The notes beneath the pieces were generated by a model. It had not been told where the DNA came from and made no database searches. It saw nothing but the letters and a program-made list of their open reading frames with translations. The translations under genes were made by a program, and so were the position numbers. A stretch of 12,733 nucleotides of DNA from an uncultured Alphaproteobacteria bacterium (GTDB taxonomy: Bacteria > Pseudomonadota > Alphaproteobacteria > Rhizobiales > Beijerinckiaceae), in assembly GCA_937903315.1 (NCBI GenBank), contig CALCZO010000003.1, positions 1 through 12,733 of the forward strand, in the 5' to 3' direction. The first letter of the stretch is position 1; each line of letters starts with the position of its first letter. Below, in pieces: positions 6,527 through 12,733 of the stretch.

Positions 6527-7822
6527 GTGGGTGCCGACAGCCATACATTCGGTGAGCTGACACTGAAGCTCGACACCCTTGTCCGTCTGCGCTGGCTGGC
6601 AATCCTTGGCCAGGTAGCCGCAGTCCTGTTCGTCGCACTGGTGCTGCGGTTCGACGTACCGTTATGGCGGACGGCCGGCGTCATCGCCGTGTCCGGTCTG
6701 GTCAACCTCTGGCTCTGGACCTGTCATGGACCGCACCACCGCTTTTCCGCCCGTGCCTCAGCGCTCATTCTCGGCTACGATCTGGTCCAGCTGTTCGTGC
6801 TGCTGGCCCTGACCGGCGGGCTAGCCAATCCGTTCGCCAGCCTGTTTCTGGCTCCGGTCATGGTCTCCGCTGCGGCCCTGCCGCAGCGCCATACCGTGGC
6901 GCTTGGTCTTGCGGCCGGCGTGCTGGTCAGTGTCCTTGCGGTGTTTCACCTGCCGCTGCCATGGTCCGGCGACGACCGGCCGGTGTTGCCGCCGGTCTAT
7001 GTCGCCGCGATCTGGGGCGCTCTTCTGGTCACGATCGCCTTTGCCGGCGCCTACACCTTCCGCGTTGCGGAGGAAGCGCGGCAATTGGCCGATGCGCTGG
7101 CGGCGACCGAGCGGGCGCTGGAGCGCGAGCAGCTGCTCTCCACGGTCGACGGGATGGCCGCTGCCGCTGCCCACAAGCTCGGAACGCCGCTCGCCACCAT
7201 TGCGGTTGTCGTCAGGGAACTCGATCTCCAGCTGCCGCCCGGCCACGCGCTCAAGGAGGATATTGGACTTCTTGTGCAGGAATCGGCCCGCTGCCGGTCA
7301 ATTCTGGCTGATATCGCGTCGTTGGGATCGGACGAAGGTGGCCCGCTCGGCACGCTGTCGCTTGGGCAGATCATCGAGGAACTGGTCGAACCGCACCGCG
7401 CGCTTGGGACCGGTTTTGTCATCGACCTGTCCGGTGACGGACCGCAGCCCGAGGGGCCTCGCAACGCCGGCCTCATGTATGCGCTCGTCAACATCATCGA
7501 CAACGCGGCGGATTTCGCGGCCGGGCAGGTCACGATCGCCGCCCGCTGGACCGCGCGGGACGTCCGTCTCAGCATCGCCGATGACGGACCGGGATTTTCA
7601 TCGGCGATCCTGCAACGGCTGGGCGAACCCTATGTCACCAGCCGTCGCGAGCGGCTGGAAATTCCGGATGGCGAGCGCGGCAGCGGCGGCGGGCTCGGTC
7701 TGGGTCTTTTCATCGCCAAGACGCTTCTCGAACGCTCCGGCGGACGGCTGTCCTGGTCCAATCCGGCGTCAGGCGGCGCAGAAGTGAGTATTTTGTGGGC
7801 AAGAAAGGACTTTCCCGGATAG
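6527..7822 (+). CDS. regB: Redox-sensing histidine kinase, RegB/PrrB/ActS family
   Basis: A 431-residue inner-membrane sensor kinase. LDTLVRLRWLAILGQ leads into six hydrophobic segments. The quinone-sensing heptapeptide GGLANPF is at 97-103. The H-box is AAAAHKLGTPLATI with the phospho-accepting His216. Cys256 in SARCRSIL lies exactly 40 residues later, the same spacing as His225-Cys265 in Rhodobacter capsulatus RegB, where the Cys is the redox switch. N-box NIIDNAADF (322-330), G1 DDGPGF (352-357) and G2 GSGGGLGLGLF (385-395) complete the ATPase domain. It should phosphorylate RegA, encoded 134 bases downstream. One oddity: Lys217 follows the His where the family has Glu. GTG at 6527 is preferred for its ribosome-binding site; ATG at 6491 would add 12 residues. 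No senC (a copper chaperone gene often linked to regA in Rhodobacter) is present. Confidence 0.93.
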   Translation: MGADSHTFGELTLKLDTLVRLRWLAILGQVAAVLFVALVLRFDVPLWRTAGVIAVSGLVNLWLWTCHGPHHRFSARASALILGYDLVQLFVLLALTGGLANPFASLFLAPVMVSAAALPQRHTVALGLAAGVLVSVLAVFHLPLPWSGDDRPVLPPVYVAAIWGALLVTIAFAGAYTFRVAEEARQLADALAATERALEREQLLSTVDGMAAAAAHKLGTPLATIAVVVRELDLQLPPGHALKEDIGLLVQESARCRSILADIASLGSDEGGPLGTLSLGQIIEELVEPHRALGTGFVIDLSGDGPQPEGPRNAGLMYALVNIIDNAADFAAGQVTIAARWTARDVRLSIADDGPGFSSAILQRLGEPYVTSRRERLEIPDGERGSGGGLGLGLFIAKTLLERSGGRLSWSNPASGGAEVSILWARKDFPG

Positions 7823-7912
7823 CCGCCAGCCGCTAGGGGAAGATGGTCAGTCACAGCGGTCCGGTTGATCGGGGATCATCGGACAGTCTACCGGCTTGCG
7901 ATTCGTGCATGG

Positions 7913-7927
7913 CATGCGTTTAGTCGC
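7913..7927 (+). promoter_or_regulatory. Possible RegA/RegR-box in the regB-regA spacer
   Basis: The 15-mer CATGCGTTTAGTCGC fits 9 of the 11 fixed positions of the RegR-box I recall for Bradyrhizobium, GNG(A/G)C(A/G)TTNNGNCGC; only the two leading Gs fail. It lies about 30 bases before the regA start. It is followed by a repeated GTCGCA (7923-7928, 7929-7934 reads GTCGCA with the shared A-G) and preceded by the palindrome GCATGGCATGC at 7907-7917. It could mediate autoregulation of regA. The recalled consensus and the short match keep confidence low. Confidence 0.3.
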
Positions 7928-7940
7928 AGTCGCAGTTGTC

Positions 7941-7948
7941 AGGGAGAG
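7941..7948 (+). promoter_or_regulatory. Ribosome-binding site fixing the regA start
   Basis: AGGGAGAG ends 8 bases before ATG at 7957. It places the regA start there rather than at an in-frame TTG at 7936, which lies upstream of this site. Confidence 0.8.
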
Positions 7949-7956
7949 AATCGACC

Positions 7957-8484
7957 ATGGCCGATATGAGCCTGCTCATTGTCGATGACGACAAGCCCTT
8001 CCTGAGCCGTCTTGCGCGCGCCATGGAAAAGCGCGGCTACGTGGTTGCCACGGCGACCAGCGTTGCGGAAGGCCTGGCAGCAATCGCTGCGGCGCCGCCC
8101 GCGCACGCTGTGATCGACATGCGCCTGCAGGATGGCAACGGGCTTGATGTCATCACGGAACTCAAGCGTGTCCGTCCCGAGGCACGCGCCATCATCCTGA
8201 CCGGCTATGGCAACATCGCCACCGCCGTCTCGGCTGTCAAACTTGGCGCGTTCGACTATCTCGCCAAACCCGCCGATGCTGATGACATCGAGGCAGCGCT
8301 CACGGCAGGCGGGATCGTCAAGCCCGAATTGCCCGAGCACCCGATGTCGGCCGACCGGGTCCGCTGGGAGCATATCCAGCGCGTGTACGAATCCTGCGAC
8401 CGCAACGTGTCGGAAACGGCGCGTCAGCTCAACATGCACCGCCGCACGTTGCAGCGCATTCTCGCCAAGCGCGCGCCCCGCTGA
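7957..8484 (+). CDS. regA: Redox response regulator, RegA/PrrA/ActR family
   Basis: A 175-residue cytoplasmic response regulator and DNA-binding protein, partner of the preceding kinase. The receiver domain has the acidic pocket at Asp10-Asp12, the phospho-accepting Asp54 (AVIDMRLQDGNG), Thr82 (ILTGYGNIATA) and Lys104 (YLAKPAD). The linker has the conserved run PMSADRVRWEHIQRVYE. The C-terminal Fis-type helix-turn-helix (about 140-175) reads NVSETARQLNMHRRTLQRIL and is near-invariant among RegA, PrrA, ActR and RegR proteins. No key residue is missing. Known targets in relatives include respiratory oxidases, Calvin cycle, nitrogen-fixation, hydrogenase and photosynthesis genes; those here cannot be read from the window. 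It may share a transcript with regB, but the 134-base spacer leaves room for its own promoter. It ends 16 bases before the convergent permease gene. Confidence 0.95.
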   Translation: MADMSLLIVDDDKPFLSRLARAMEKRGYVVATATSVAEGLAAIAAAPPAHAVIDMRLQDGNGLDVITELKRVRPEARAIILTGYGNIATAVSAVKLGAFDYLAKPADADDIEAALTAGGIVKPELPEHPMSADRVRWEHIQRVYESCDRNVSETARQLNMHRRTLQRILAKRAPR

Positions 8485-8498
8485 TCCTGGGGTCAGGA
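8485..8498. terminator. Short hairpin between convergent regA and permease genes
   Basis: TCCTG (8485-8489) and CAGGA (8494-8498) can pair around a 4-base loop immediately after the regA stop. The whole gap is 16 bases, so any bidirectional stop signal must lie here. The stem is only 5 pairs and no T-run follows, so termination by this structure alone is doubtful. Confidence 0.25.
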
Positions 8499-8500
8499 CC

Positions 8501-9472
8501 CTAGCGCACCGGCCCCGCGCCGATGCCGCCCGCGCCGATCAGCCGCTGTTTCAGCCGCCGCTCGTAGCCCATCGCATACACCGCGCTGACGATGACGATG
8601 GCGGTGCCGGCGAGCATCCGCCACGACGGGATTTCCGACCACACGACCGCACCGATGCCGATGGCAAACGCGATCCGCAGATAGCCGATCGGAGCAAGAA
8701 CCGCGGCCTGACCGATCGCATAAGCCTCGATCATCAGCATCATGCCGAACGCACCCAGCAGCGAGGAGGCCATCAGCCAGCCCATTTCGGCAAGGCTCAG
8801 TGGTTGCCAGTCGAGCGCCGCAACGGGCACGGCGACCACCAGCACGATGAGGCCGATGAAGGTCATGATCGTCAGCGTGTCATCGGATTGCGTCAGGCTG
8901 CGGGTGAGGAACACGATCGAGGCCGACAGCGCGGCGGCGAGCAGCCCGAGGTAGACATCGACTGACAGCGGCACAGACCCGACGCCGGTGGCCAGTGCGA
9001 TGCCACCAAAGCCGATCAGCGTTGCGGCCCAGCTGACCAGATGGACCTTCTCGCCCAGAATCGGCCGGGCAAGGATCACGACGAACAGCGAACTGGCGAA
9101 GGTCAGCAAAGTCGCGAGGGCAAAATCGAGCCGCTGGAACATCCGGTAATACAGCCACCAGGCGCAGACACTGACGATCCCGCGGGCGATATGCAGGCCA
9201 AGGCGTGGGGACGCCAGCCGCGGGCGCTGGTTCCGTGCCAGCATCCAGACCGCGATCAGCACCATCTGGCCGATGGCCCGGAACAGGACCGCCTGCGCCG
9301 CATTGGCCGACCCTGACAGCGCGCGGACGGCCATCGTCTCGATCGTGAAACACAGCATCGCAACGATCAGGATGACGGCGGCCCGAACATTGTTCAGCAC
9401 AGGGGGCGGCCTGTCCGGCGCCAACGGGGTGTGGGTCTTGCCCTCAGGCATCTTGAATCCCGTATCGGCCAT
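8501..9472 (-). CDS. EamA-family (DMT) inner-membrane permease
   Basis: A 323-residue drug/metabolite transporter superfamily protein with about ten hydrophobic segments arranged as two EamA repeats. The first repeat includes VLFRAIGQMVLIAV and LDFALATLLTFASSLFVVILA followed by RPILGEKV, the usual end of the fourth segment. The second includes LLGAFGMMLMIEAYAIGQA and VLAPIGYLRIAFAIGIG, followed by WSEIPS. The C-terminus is short and basic. The family exports amino acids, drugs or metabolites, or imports S-adenosylmethionine; no residue visible here picks a substrate. The frame stays open to 9700, but that longer form would run into the divergent deacetylase-like gene. ATG at 9472 is therefore chosen (MADTGFKMPEG); ATG at 9451 is an alternative with a slightly better upstream GGGA. 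The gene converges on regA and is divergent from the 9567 gene, so it is likely a single transcription unit. Confidence 0.88.
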   Translation of the reverse strand: MADTGFKMPEGKTHTPLAPDRPPPVLNNVRAAVILIVAMLCFTIETMAVRALSGSANAAQAVLFRAIGQMVLIAVWMLARNQRPRLASPRLGLHIARGIVSVCAWWLYYRMFQRLDFALATLLTFASSLFVVILARPILGEKVHLVSWAATLIGFGGIALATGVGSVPLSVDVYLGLLAAALSASIVFLTRSLTQSDDTLTIMTFIGLIVLVVAVPVAALDWQPLSLAEMGWLMASSLLGAFGMMLMIEAYAIGQAAVLAPIGYLRIAFAIGIGAVVWSEIPSWRMLAGTAIVIVSAVYAMGYERRLKQRLIGAGGIGAGPVR

Positions 9473-9566
9473 GGCGCAGGATGAGCGCGGAGCGAATCCT
9501 TTTGTCTCTAAGCATTTAGGATTTCGGGGCGGTGCGCAAGCAACCTGCCGCACAAGGGAGCCTGCC
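9473..9566. promoter_or_regulatory. Divergent promoter region between permease and deacetylase-like genes
   Basis: This 94-base spacer serves two divergent genes. It holds an AT-richer core (about 9495-9525) with an inverted repeat, AATCCT at 9495-9500 and AGGATT at 9518-9523, and a smaller one nested in it, CTAA at 9508-9511 and TTAG at 9516-9519. The arrangement could be an operator for a regulator encoded elsewhere. The right end carries the ribosome-binding site AAGGGAG (9554-9560) of the plus-strand gene. No -35/-10 pair is convincing. Confidence 0.35.
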
Positions 9567-10445
9567 ATGACCGATACCGTGTCCGATACTGCCTGGAGCT
9601 GGCCTGAAGAGCGCTGGCGGGCCGCTCTGACCGAGGTGCGCGCCGGGCGCAGCCTGAAGCCGAAGAAGTGGAAGGGCGGCGCCCGGGCGGCCCTGGCCAT
9701 CTCGCTCGATCTGGGCGGCGAGGTCCGGGCGCTTGCCGCGCGTGGGGGGATCGACGCCCGCTCCGCCGGCCATTACGGCGCACGCAAGGGCATGTCGCGG
9801 CTGTTGCCGCTGCTGCGCCGCCATTCGGTTCCGGTGACGGTGTTTCTGCCGGCTGTCGCTGCGATGCACTATGCCGACGACGTCAAGACCATTCTCAACG
9901 CCGGGCACGAACTGGCGATGAACGGCTGGATCGGCGAGGATAATGCCACCTTGCCGCCGGATGCCGAGCAGGAACTGGCGACCGGCGCGCGCAATGCGAT
10001 CGAGCGCATTGCCGGGCTGCGCCCGGTCGGAATGCGGGCCGGAACGTTCACGGACAGGACCCTGTCCATCGCCCGCGCGCTTGGTCTGCTCTACGATTCG
10101 TCGCTGATGGCCGATGACGAGCCGTACGAGCTCGTTGCCGGCAACGAAGCGACGGGCCTGGTCGAGATCCCGGTCAGCCGCGCGCGCAACGATGCCACCT
10201 GCCTTGCCGTCACTGGGCAGCCCGCAGCGCCCGAGGCGGTGTTCGATGTCTTTCGGCGTGAGCTGGAAGGCGCCTACGAGGAAGGGGGGCTGTGCCAGTT
10301 GACCCTTCACCCCGATCTGATCGGCCAACGCTCCCGGATCTGGATTGTCGAGGAACTGCTGGCCATCGCGCGCCAGCTGCCCGGCGTTTGGTGTGCGACC
10401 CATTCCGACATCGCCCTGTGGTGCAAGGGGCGGGCCGGCCAATAG
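9567..10445 (+). CDS. NodB-fold polysaccharide deacetylase-like protein lacking metal ligands
   Basis: A 292-residue protein of the polysaccharide deacetylase family, closest in style to the PuuE/PgdA branch. Recognisable pieces in order: AISLDLGGE (44-52) for motif 1, HYGARKGMSRLLPLLRRHSV and PVTVFLPA, AGHELAMNGWIGED (112-125) for motif 2, RPVGMRAGTF, LLYDSSLMADDEPYEL and LTLHPDLIGQRSR with His248. Active metal-dependent members have a second Asp in motif 1 (D-x-D) and two His in motif 2 (HGxxH). Here these are Gly50, Asn119 and Gly123, so classical Zn-dependent deacetylation looks unlikely. PuuE allantoinases of this fold work without metal, so another activity remains possible. No signal peptide is seen, suggesting a cytoplasmic protein. 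ATG at 9567 follows AAGGGAG with a 6-base spacer. It is the first gene of a plus-strand run ahead of tctBA, 102 bases away. Confidence 0.85.
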   Translation: MTDTVSDTAWSWPEERWRAALTEVRAGRSLKPKKWKGGARAALAISLDLGGEVRALAARGGIDARSAGHYGARKGMSRLLPLLRRHSVPVTVFLPAVAAMHYADDVKTILNAGHELAMNGWIGEDNATLPPDAEQELATGARNAIERIAGLRPVGMRAGTFTDRTLSIARALGLLYDSSLMADDEPYELVAGNEATGLVEIPVSRARNDATCLAVTGQPAAPEAVFDVFRRELEGAYEEGGLCQLTLHPDLIGQRSRIWIVEELLAIARQLPGVWCATHSDIALWCKGRAGQ

Positions 10446-10451
10446 GGCGCG

Positions 10452-10476
10452 GACGGACCTTCCGGCCGTCAATTTT
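10452..10476 (+). terminator. Possible weak terminator after the deacetylase-like gene
   Basis: GACGG (10452-10456) can pair with CCGTC (10466-10470) around a 9-base loop, followed by AATTTT at 10471-10476. It lies 6 bases after the stop codon. The stem is short and the T-run has only four Ts, so it may be only a partial stop. If it works, tctBA would need its own promoter in the remaining spacer, about 70 bases. Confidence 0.35.
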
Positions 10477-10547
10477 CCGCCGCGGGATGGACGCGGCCGG
10501 GCCACGACTGCTACTAAGGACTAAAACGGCGCGGGGGGAGGCTTTGC

Positions 10548-11033
10548 GTGTTGCATATTCGGTCTGAAAAAGACTTCTGGGCAGGCCTGTTGTACTGTCT
10601 GTTTGCCGCCGGATTTTTCTGGATCGGGAAGGAATACCGTTTCGGCACTGCGGCGCGGATGGGGCCTGGCTACTTCCCCGTCGTTTTGTCCTGTCTGTTG
10701 TTTGTGTTTGGCTTTATCTCGATTGTCCGGTCGTTCCTGAAGGATGGCGAGCCGGTCGGAACCCTCGCTCTGAAGCCGATGGCATTGATCGTTGCAGGGG
10801 CCGTGGCGTTCGGCTGGCTGCTGCCGCGGGCAGGGCTGGTGTTCGCGCTGCCGACACTGGTGCTCCTTTCCGCCTCCGCGAGCCGGTTTTCGGTGTACAC
10901 GCTGAAGAGTTTCGCGCTGCTTGGGTTGCTGGCGCTGTTCTGTGTGCTGGTGTTCATCAAAGGGCTCGGGGTGCCGATGCCGATTTTCGGGCCATGGTTC
11001 GACGGGCTCGTGCCGTCGTGGCTCCAGCGCTGA
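10548..11033 (+). CDS. tctB: Tripartite tricarboxylate transporter, small membrane subunit
   Basis: A 161-residue hydrophobic protein with four likely membrane segments, at about 10-27, 42-63, 77-98 (broken by Arg93) and 119-142. ARMGPGYFPVVLS (36-48) is the recognisable TctB signature after the first segment. The C-terminal GLGVPMPIFGPW also fits the family. TctB is the small, poorly conserved membrane partner of TctA in secondary carriers that take up citrate or other carboxylates with the help of a periplasmic TctC protein. The start is GTG at 10548 with GGGGAG seven bases upstream. The stop lies 10 bases before the tctA start, the usual tctBA arrangement, so the two are almost certainly co-transcribed and co-translated. 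Confidence 0.92.
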   Translation: MLHIRSEKDFWAGLLYCLFAAGFFWIGKEYRFGTAARMGPGYFPVVLSCLLFVFGFISIVRSFLKDGEPVGTLALKPMALIVAGAVAFGWLLPRAGLVFALPTLVLLSASASRFSVYTLKSFALLGLLALFCVLVFIKGLGVPMPIFGPWFDGLVPSWLQR

Positions 11034-11043
11034 GGGTCGGGAC

Positions 11044-12546
11044 ATGGAACTGTTCTCCAACCTTCTGCTGGGCCTTGAGACCAATCTCACGCTGATCAAC
11101 CTGAGCTACTGCCTGATCGGCGTGTTTCTCGGCACCGCCATCGGCGTTCTGCCGGGCCTTGGCCCCGCCGCGACGGTGGCGATGCTGCTGCCCGCGACCT
11201 TCGCCATGCCTCCGGTGACCGCGCTGATCATGCTGGCCGGCATCTATTACGGCGCGCAATACGGCGGCTCGACCACCGCGATTCTGGTCAATCTGCCCGG
11301 CGAAACCTCGTCGGTCGTCACCGCGCTCGACGGCTATCAGATGGCCCGGCAAGGCAAGGCCGGCCGGGCTCTGGCAACTGCGGCGCTGTCGTCGTTCTTC
11401 GCCGGCACGGTCTGCACCTTCCTGATCGCGCTGTTTGCTCCGCCGCTGGCCGAGCTGGCGCTGAAATTCGGCCCGGCGGAGTATTTCTCGCTGATGGTGC
11501 TCGGATTGATTGCGTCGATCGTTCTGGCCCACGGCTCGGTGCTGCATGCGCTCGGCATGATCGTGCTGGGCCTGATGCTCGGGCTGATCGGGACGGACGT
11601 CAATTCCGGCGCGCAGCGTTATACGTTCGGGCTGCCGGAACTGGCCGACGGCATCGGTTTTGTGACGGTAGCGATGGGCATGTTCGGGCTTGGCGAGATC
11701 ATCGGTAACCTCGAACACGAGGCGTCCCGCGATCTGACGATCAAGAAGGTGACCGGGCTCATGCCGACCCGCGAGGATTTCAGGCGGATCATTGCACCGA
11801 CATTGCGCGGCACGATGCTCGGTTCGATGCTGGGCATCCTGCCCGGTGGCGGCGCGGCGCTGGCGGCATTCGGCGCCTATGCACTCGAAAAGAAGGTGTC
11901 GCCCAACAAGGCGCAGTTCGGCAAGGGCGCGATCGAGGGGGTTGCTGCCCCCGAGGCTGCCAACAATGCCGGCGCGCAGATGTCCTTCATCCCGATGCTG
12001 ACGCTTGGCATCCCGGCCAATCCGGTGATGGCGCTGATGATCGGGGCAATGATCATTCAGGGCATTCAGCCCGGCCCCTCTGTCATGAGTGAGCAGCCCG
12101 CGCTGTTCTGGGGCCTGATCGTGTCGATGTGGATCGGCAATCTGATGCTGCTGGTGCTCAACCTGCCGATGATCGGCTTGTGGGTACGGATGATCACCAT
12201 TCCCTACAACTACCTGTTCCCGGCCATTCTGGTGTTCTGCGCCATCGGCGTGTTCAGTCTCAACAACGCCAATTTCGATGTCTACACCATGGCCCTGTTC
12301 GGGTTGCTCGGCTACCTCTTCAAGAAGCTCGACTGCGAGCCGGCGCCGCTTCTTCTGGGCTTCATTCTCGGTCCGATGATGGAAGAGTATCTCCGCCGCG
12401 CCCTGCTTCTGTCGAAGGGCGATCCGACGGTGCTGATCACGCGCCCGATCAGCGCCACCATGCTCGCGGTCGCGGCAATCCTGCTGACCCTTGTCCTGAT
12501 GCCGGCGTTCAAGAAAACGCGGGAAGAAGCCTTCGTCGAAGACTGA
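11044..12546 (+). CDS. tctA: Tripartite tricarboxylate transporter, large membrane subunit
   Basis: A 500-residue inner-membrane permease with about 10-12 hydrophobic segments, full length for TctA. The N-terminal signature GVLPGLGPAATVAMLLP (34-50) is followed by IYYGAQYGGSTTAILVNLPGE (67-87) and ALDGYQMARQGKAG. The second half repeats the pattern with GILPGGGAALAAFGAY (264-279), PEAANNAGAQ (303-312) and LGIPANPVMA (321-330). These are the diagnostic family motifs, and the two-fold inverted-repeat architecture is intact. With TctB and an extracytoplasmic TctC it would import a carboxylate by ion symport; the substrate cannot be inferred. The ATG at 11044 is chosen because an in-frame extension to 10921 would overlap tctB and lacks family sequence. 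No tctC follows: the next gene is a tRNA on the opposite strand. The short C-terminal tail is charged (KKTREEAFVED). Confidence 0.96.
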   Translation: MELFSNLLLGLETNLTLINLSYCLIGVFLGTAIGVLPGLGPAATVAMLLPATFAMPPVTALIMLAGIYYGAQYGGSTTAILVNLPGETSSVVTALDGYQMARQGKAGRALATAALSSFFAGTVCTFLIALFAPPLAELALKFGPAEYFSLMVLGLIASIVLAHGSVLHALGMIVLGLMLGLIGTDVNSGAQRYTFGLPELADGIGFVTVAMGMFGLGEIIGNLEHEASRDLTIKKVTGLMPTREDFRRIIAPTLRGTMLGSMLGILPGGGAALAAFGAYALEKKVSPNKAQFGKGAIEGVAAPEAANNAGAQMSFIPMLTLGIPANPVMALMIGAMIIQGIQPGPSVMSEQPALFWGLIVSMWIGNLMLLVLNLPMIGLWVRMITIPYNYLFPAILVFCAIGVFSLNNANFDVYTMALFGLLGYLFKKLDCEPAPLLLGFILGPMMEEYLRRALLLSKGDPTVLITRPISATMLAVAAILLTLVLMPAFKKTREEAFVED

Positions 12547-12568
12547 ATAGGGAAAGCGACGTCTCGCC

Positions 12569-12578
12569 GGGGGGGGGG
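12569..12578 (+). repeat. Run of ten Gs downstream of tctA
   Basis: Ten consecutive Gs lie 22 bases after the tctA stop codon, in the 134-base spacer before the convergent tRNA gene. Such runs are prone to slippage in replication and in sequencing. Just after it, CCCC (12603-12606) and GGGG (12611-12614) could form a small stem without a T-run. No gene or clear terminator is seen in the spacer 12547-12680. Confidence 0.6.
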
Positions 12579-12680
12579 CTGGGCCGGGATCATTGGCCTG
12601 CGCCCCTGTCGGGGAAATGGCGGGGCGCCGCTATGCGCACCCGCGCGGCATTGGGTAATTCAATAGATCATGGGAATGAA

Positions 12681-12733
12681 TGGCGGAGAGGGAGGGATTC
12701 GAACCCCCGGTAGGCTTGCACCTACTCCGCATT
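12681..12733 (-). tRNA. tRNA-Ser, 3' half (runs off the window)
   Basis: Read on the minus strand, the window end gives the 3' half of a class II tRNA. The long variable arm has stem GTAGG and CCTAC around TGCAAG. The T-arm is GGGGG-TTCGAAT-CCCTC, with one G-U pair. The acceptor strand is CCTCTCC, followed by discriminator G and a genome-encoded CCA (12681-12683). The long variable arm, discriminator G and an acceptor complementary to GGAGAGG point to serine; tRNA-Leu and tRNA-Tyr normally have A as discriminator. The anticodon and 5' half lie beyond base 12733, so the isoacceptor cannot be named. It is convergent with tctA. Confidence 0.9.

Noticed and set aside
9473..9700. N-terminal extension of the EamA permease by 76 residues
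   Set aside because: It would overlap the ribosome-binding site and first 130 bases of the divergent deacetylase-like gene, and the extra residues are not membrane-like or conserved-looking.
10921..11043. N-terminal extension of TctA
   Set aside because: It overlaps tctB in another frame; family sequence starts at MELFSNLLLGLE, and the ATG at 11044 gives the normal length of 500 residues.
12601..12627. Hairpins formed by CCCC/GGGG and CGCCCC/GGGGCG after tctA as a terminator
   Set aside because: The stems are short and compete with each other, and no T-run follows in either direction.
12681..12733. tRNA-Ser as an attachment site for an integrated element
   Set aside because: tRNA 3' ends are common integration sites, but I find no integrase gene or second copy of the tRNA end within the window.

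Overview
The window is high-GC alphaproteobacterial chromosome, most likely from the Hyphomicrobiales (Rhizobiales). The pointers are a RegB/ActS-RegA/ActR redox two-component pair with the kinase and regulator adjacent and no senC between them, an intracellular PHB depolymerase with a Cys nucleophile, a class A PBP with a long charged N-terminal tail, and a TctBA transporter pair. Genes are densely packed and share one codon style. I see no insertion sequence, phage gene, CRISPR array or obvious transfer boundary. Nothing looks like a wholly new multi-gene system; the unusual points are residue-level changes in two otherwise ordinary proteins.

Layout. (1) 1-291: 3' end of a thiamine-diphosphate enzyme. 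(2) 407-2872, +: penicillin-binding protein 1A. (3) 2881-6264, -: a tight three-gene run read from right to left: phaZ (PHB depolymerase), a YgjP/DUF45-type metallopeptidase, and a Bcr/CflA-type drug exporter. It converges on the PBP gene with an 8-base gap. (4) 6265-6490: divergent regulatory region between phaZ and regB, the longest non-coding stretch (about 226 bases). (5) 6527-8484, +: regB then regA. (6) 8501-9472, -: EamA/DMT permease, convergent with regA. (7) 9567-12546, +: a NodB-fold deacetylase-like protein, then tctB and tctA. (8) 12681-12733, -: 3' half of a tRNA-Ser running off the end.

How the genes may work together. RegB/RegA systems sense the redox state of the quinone pool and adjust respiration, carbon fixation, nitrogen fixation and electron sinks. 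PHB is an electron and carbon sink, and its depolymerase gene shares an intergenic region with regB, so shared control is plausible but unproven. TctA/TctB form the membrane part of a tripartite carboxylate transporter; no TctC binding protein lies beside them in the window. The two most checkable oddities are the Lys that follows the phospho-accepting His of RegB (HKLGTP, where Glu or Asp is usual) and the loss of the metal-binding residues in the NodB-fold protein.
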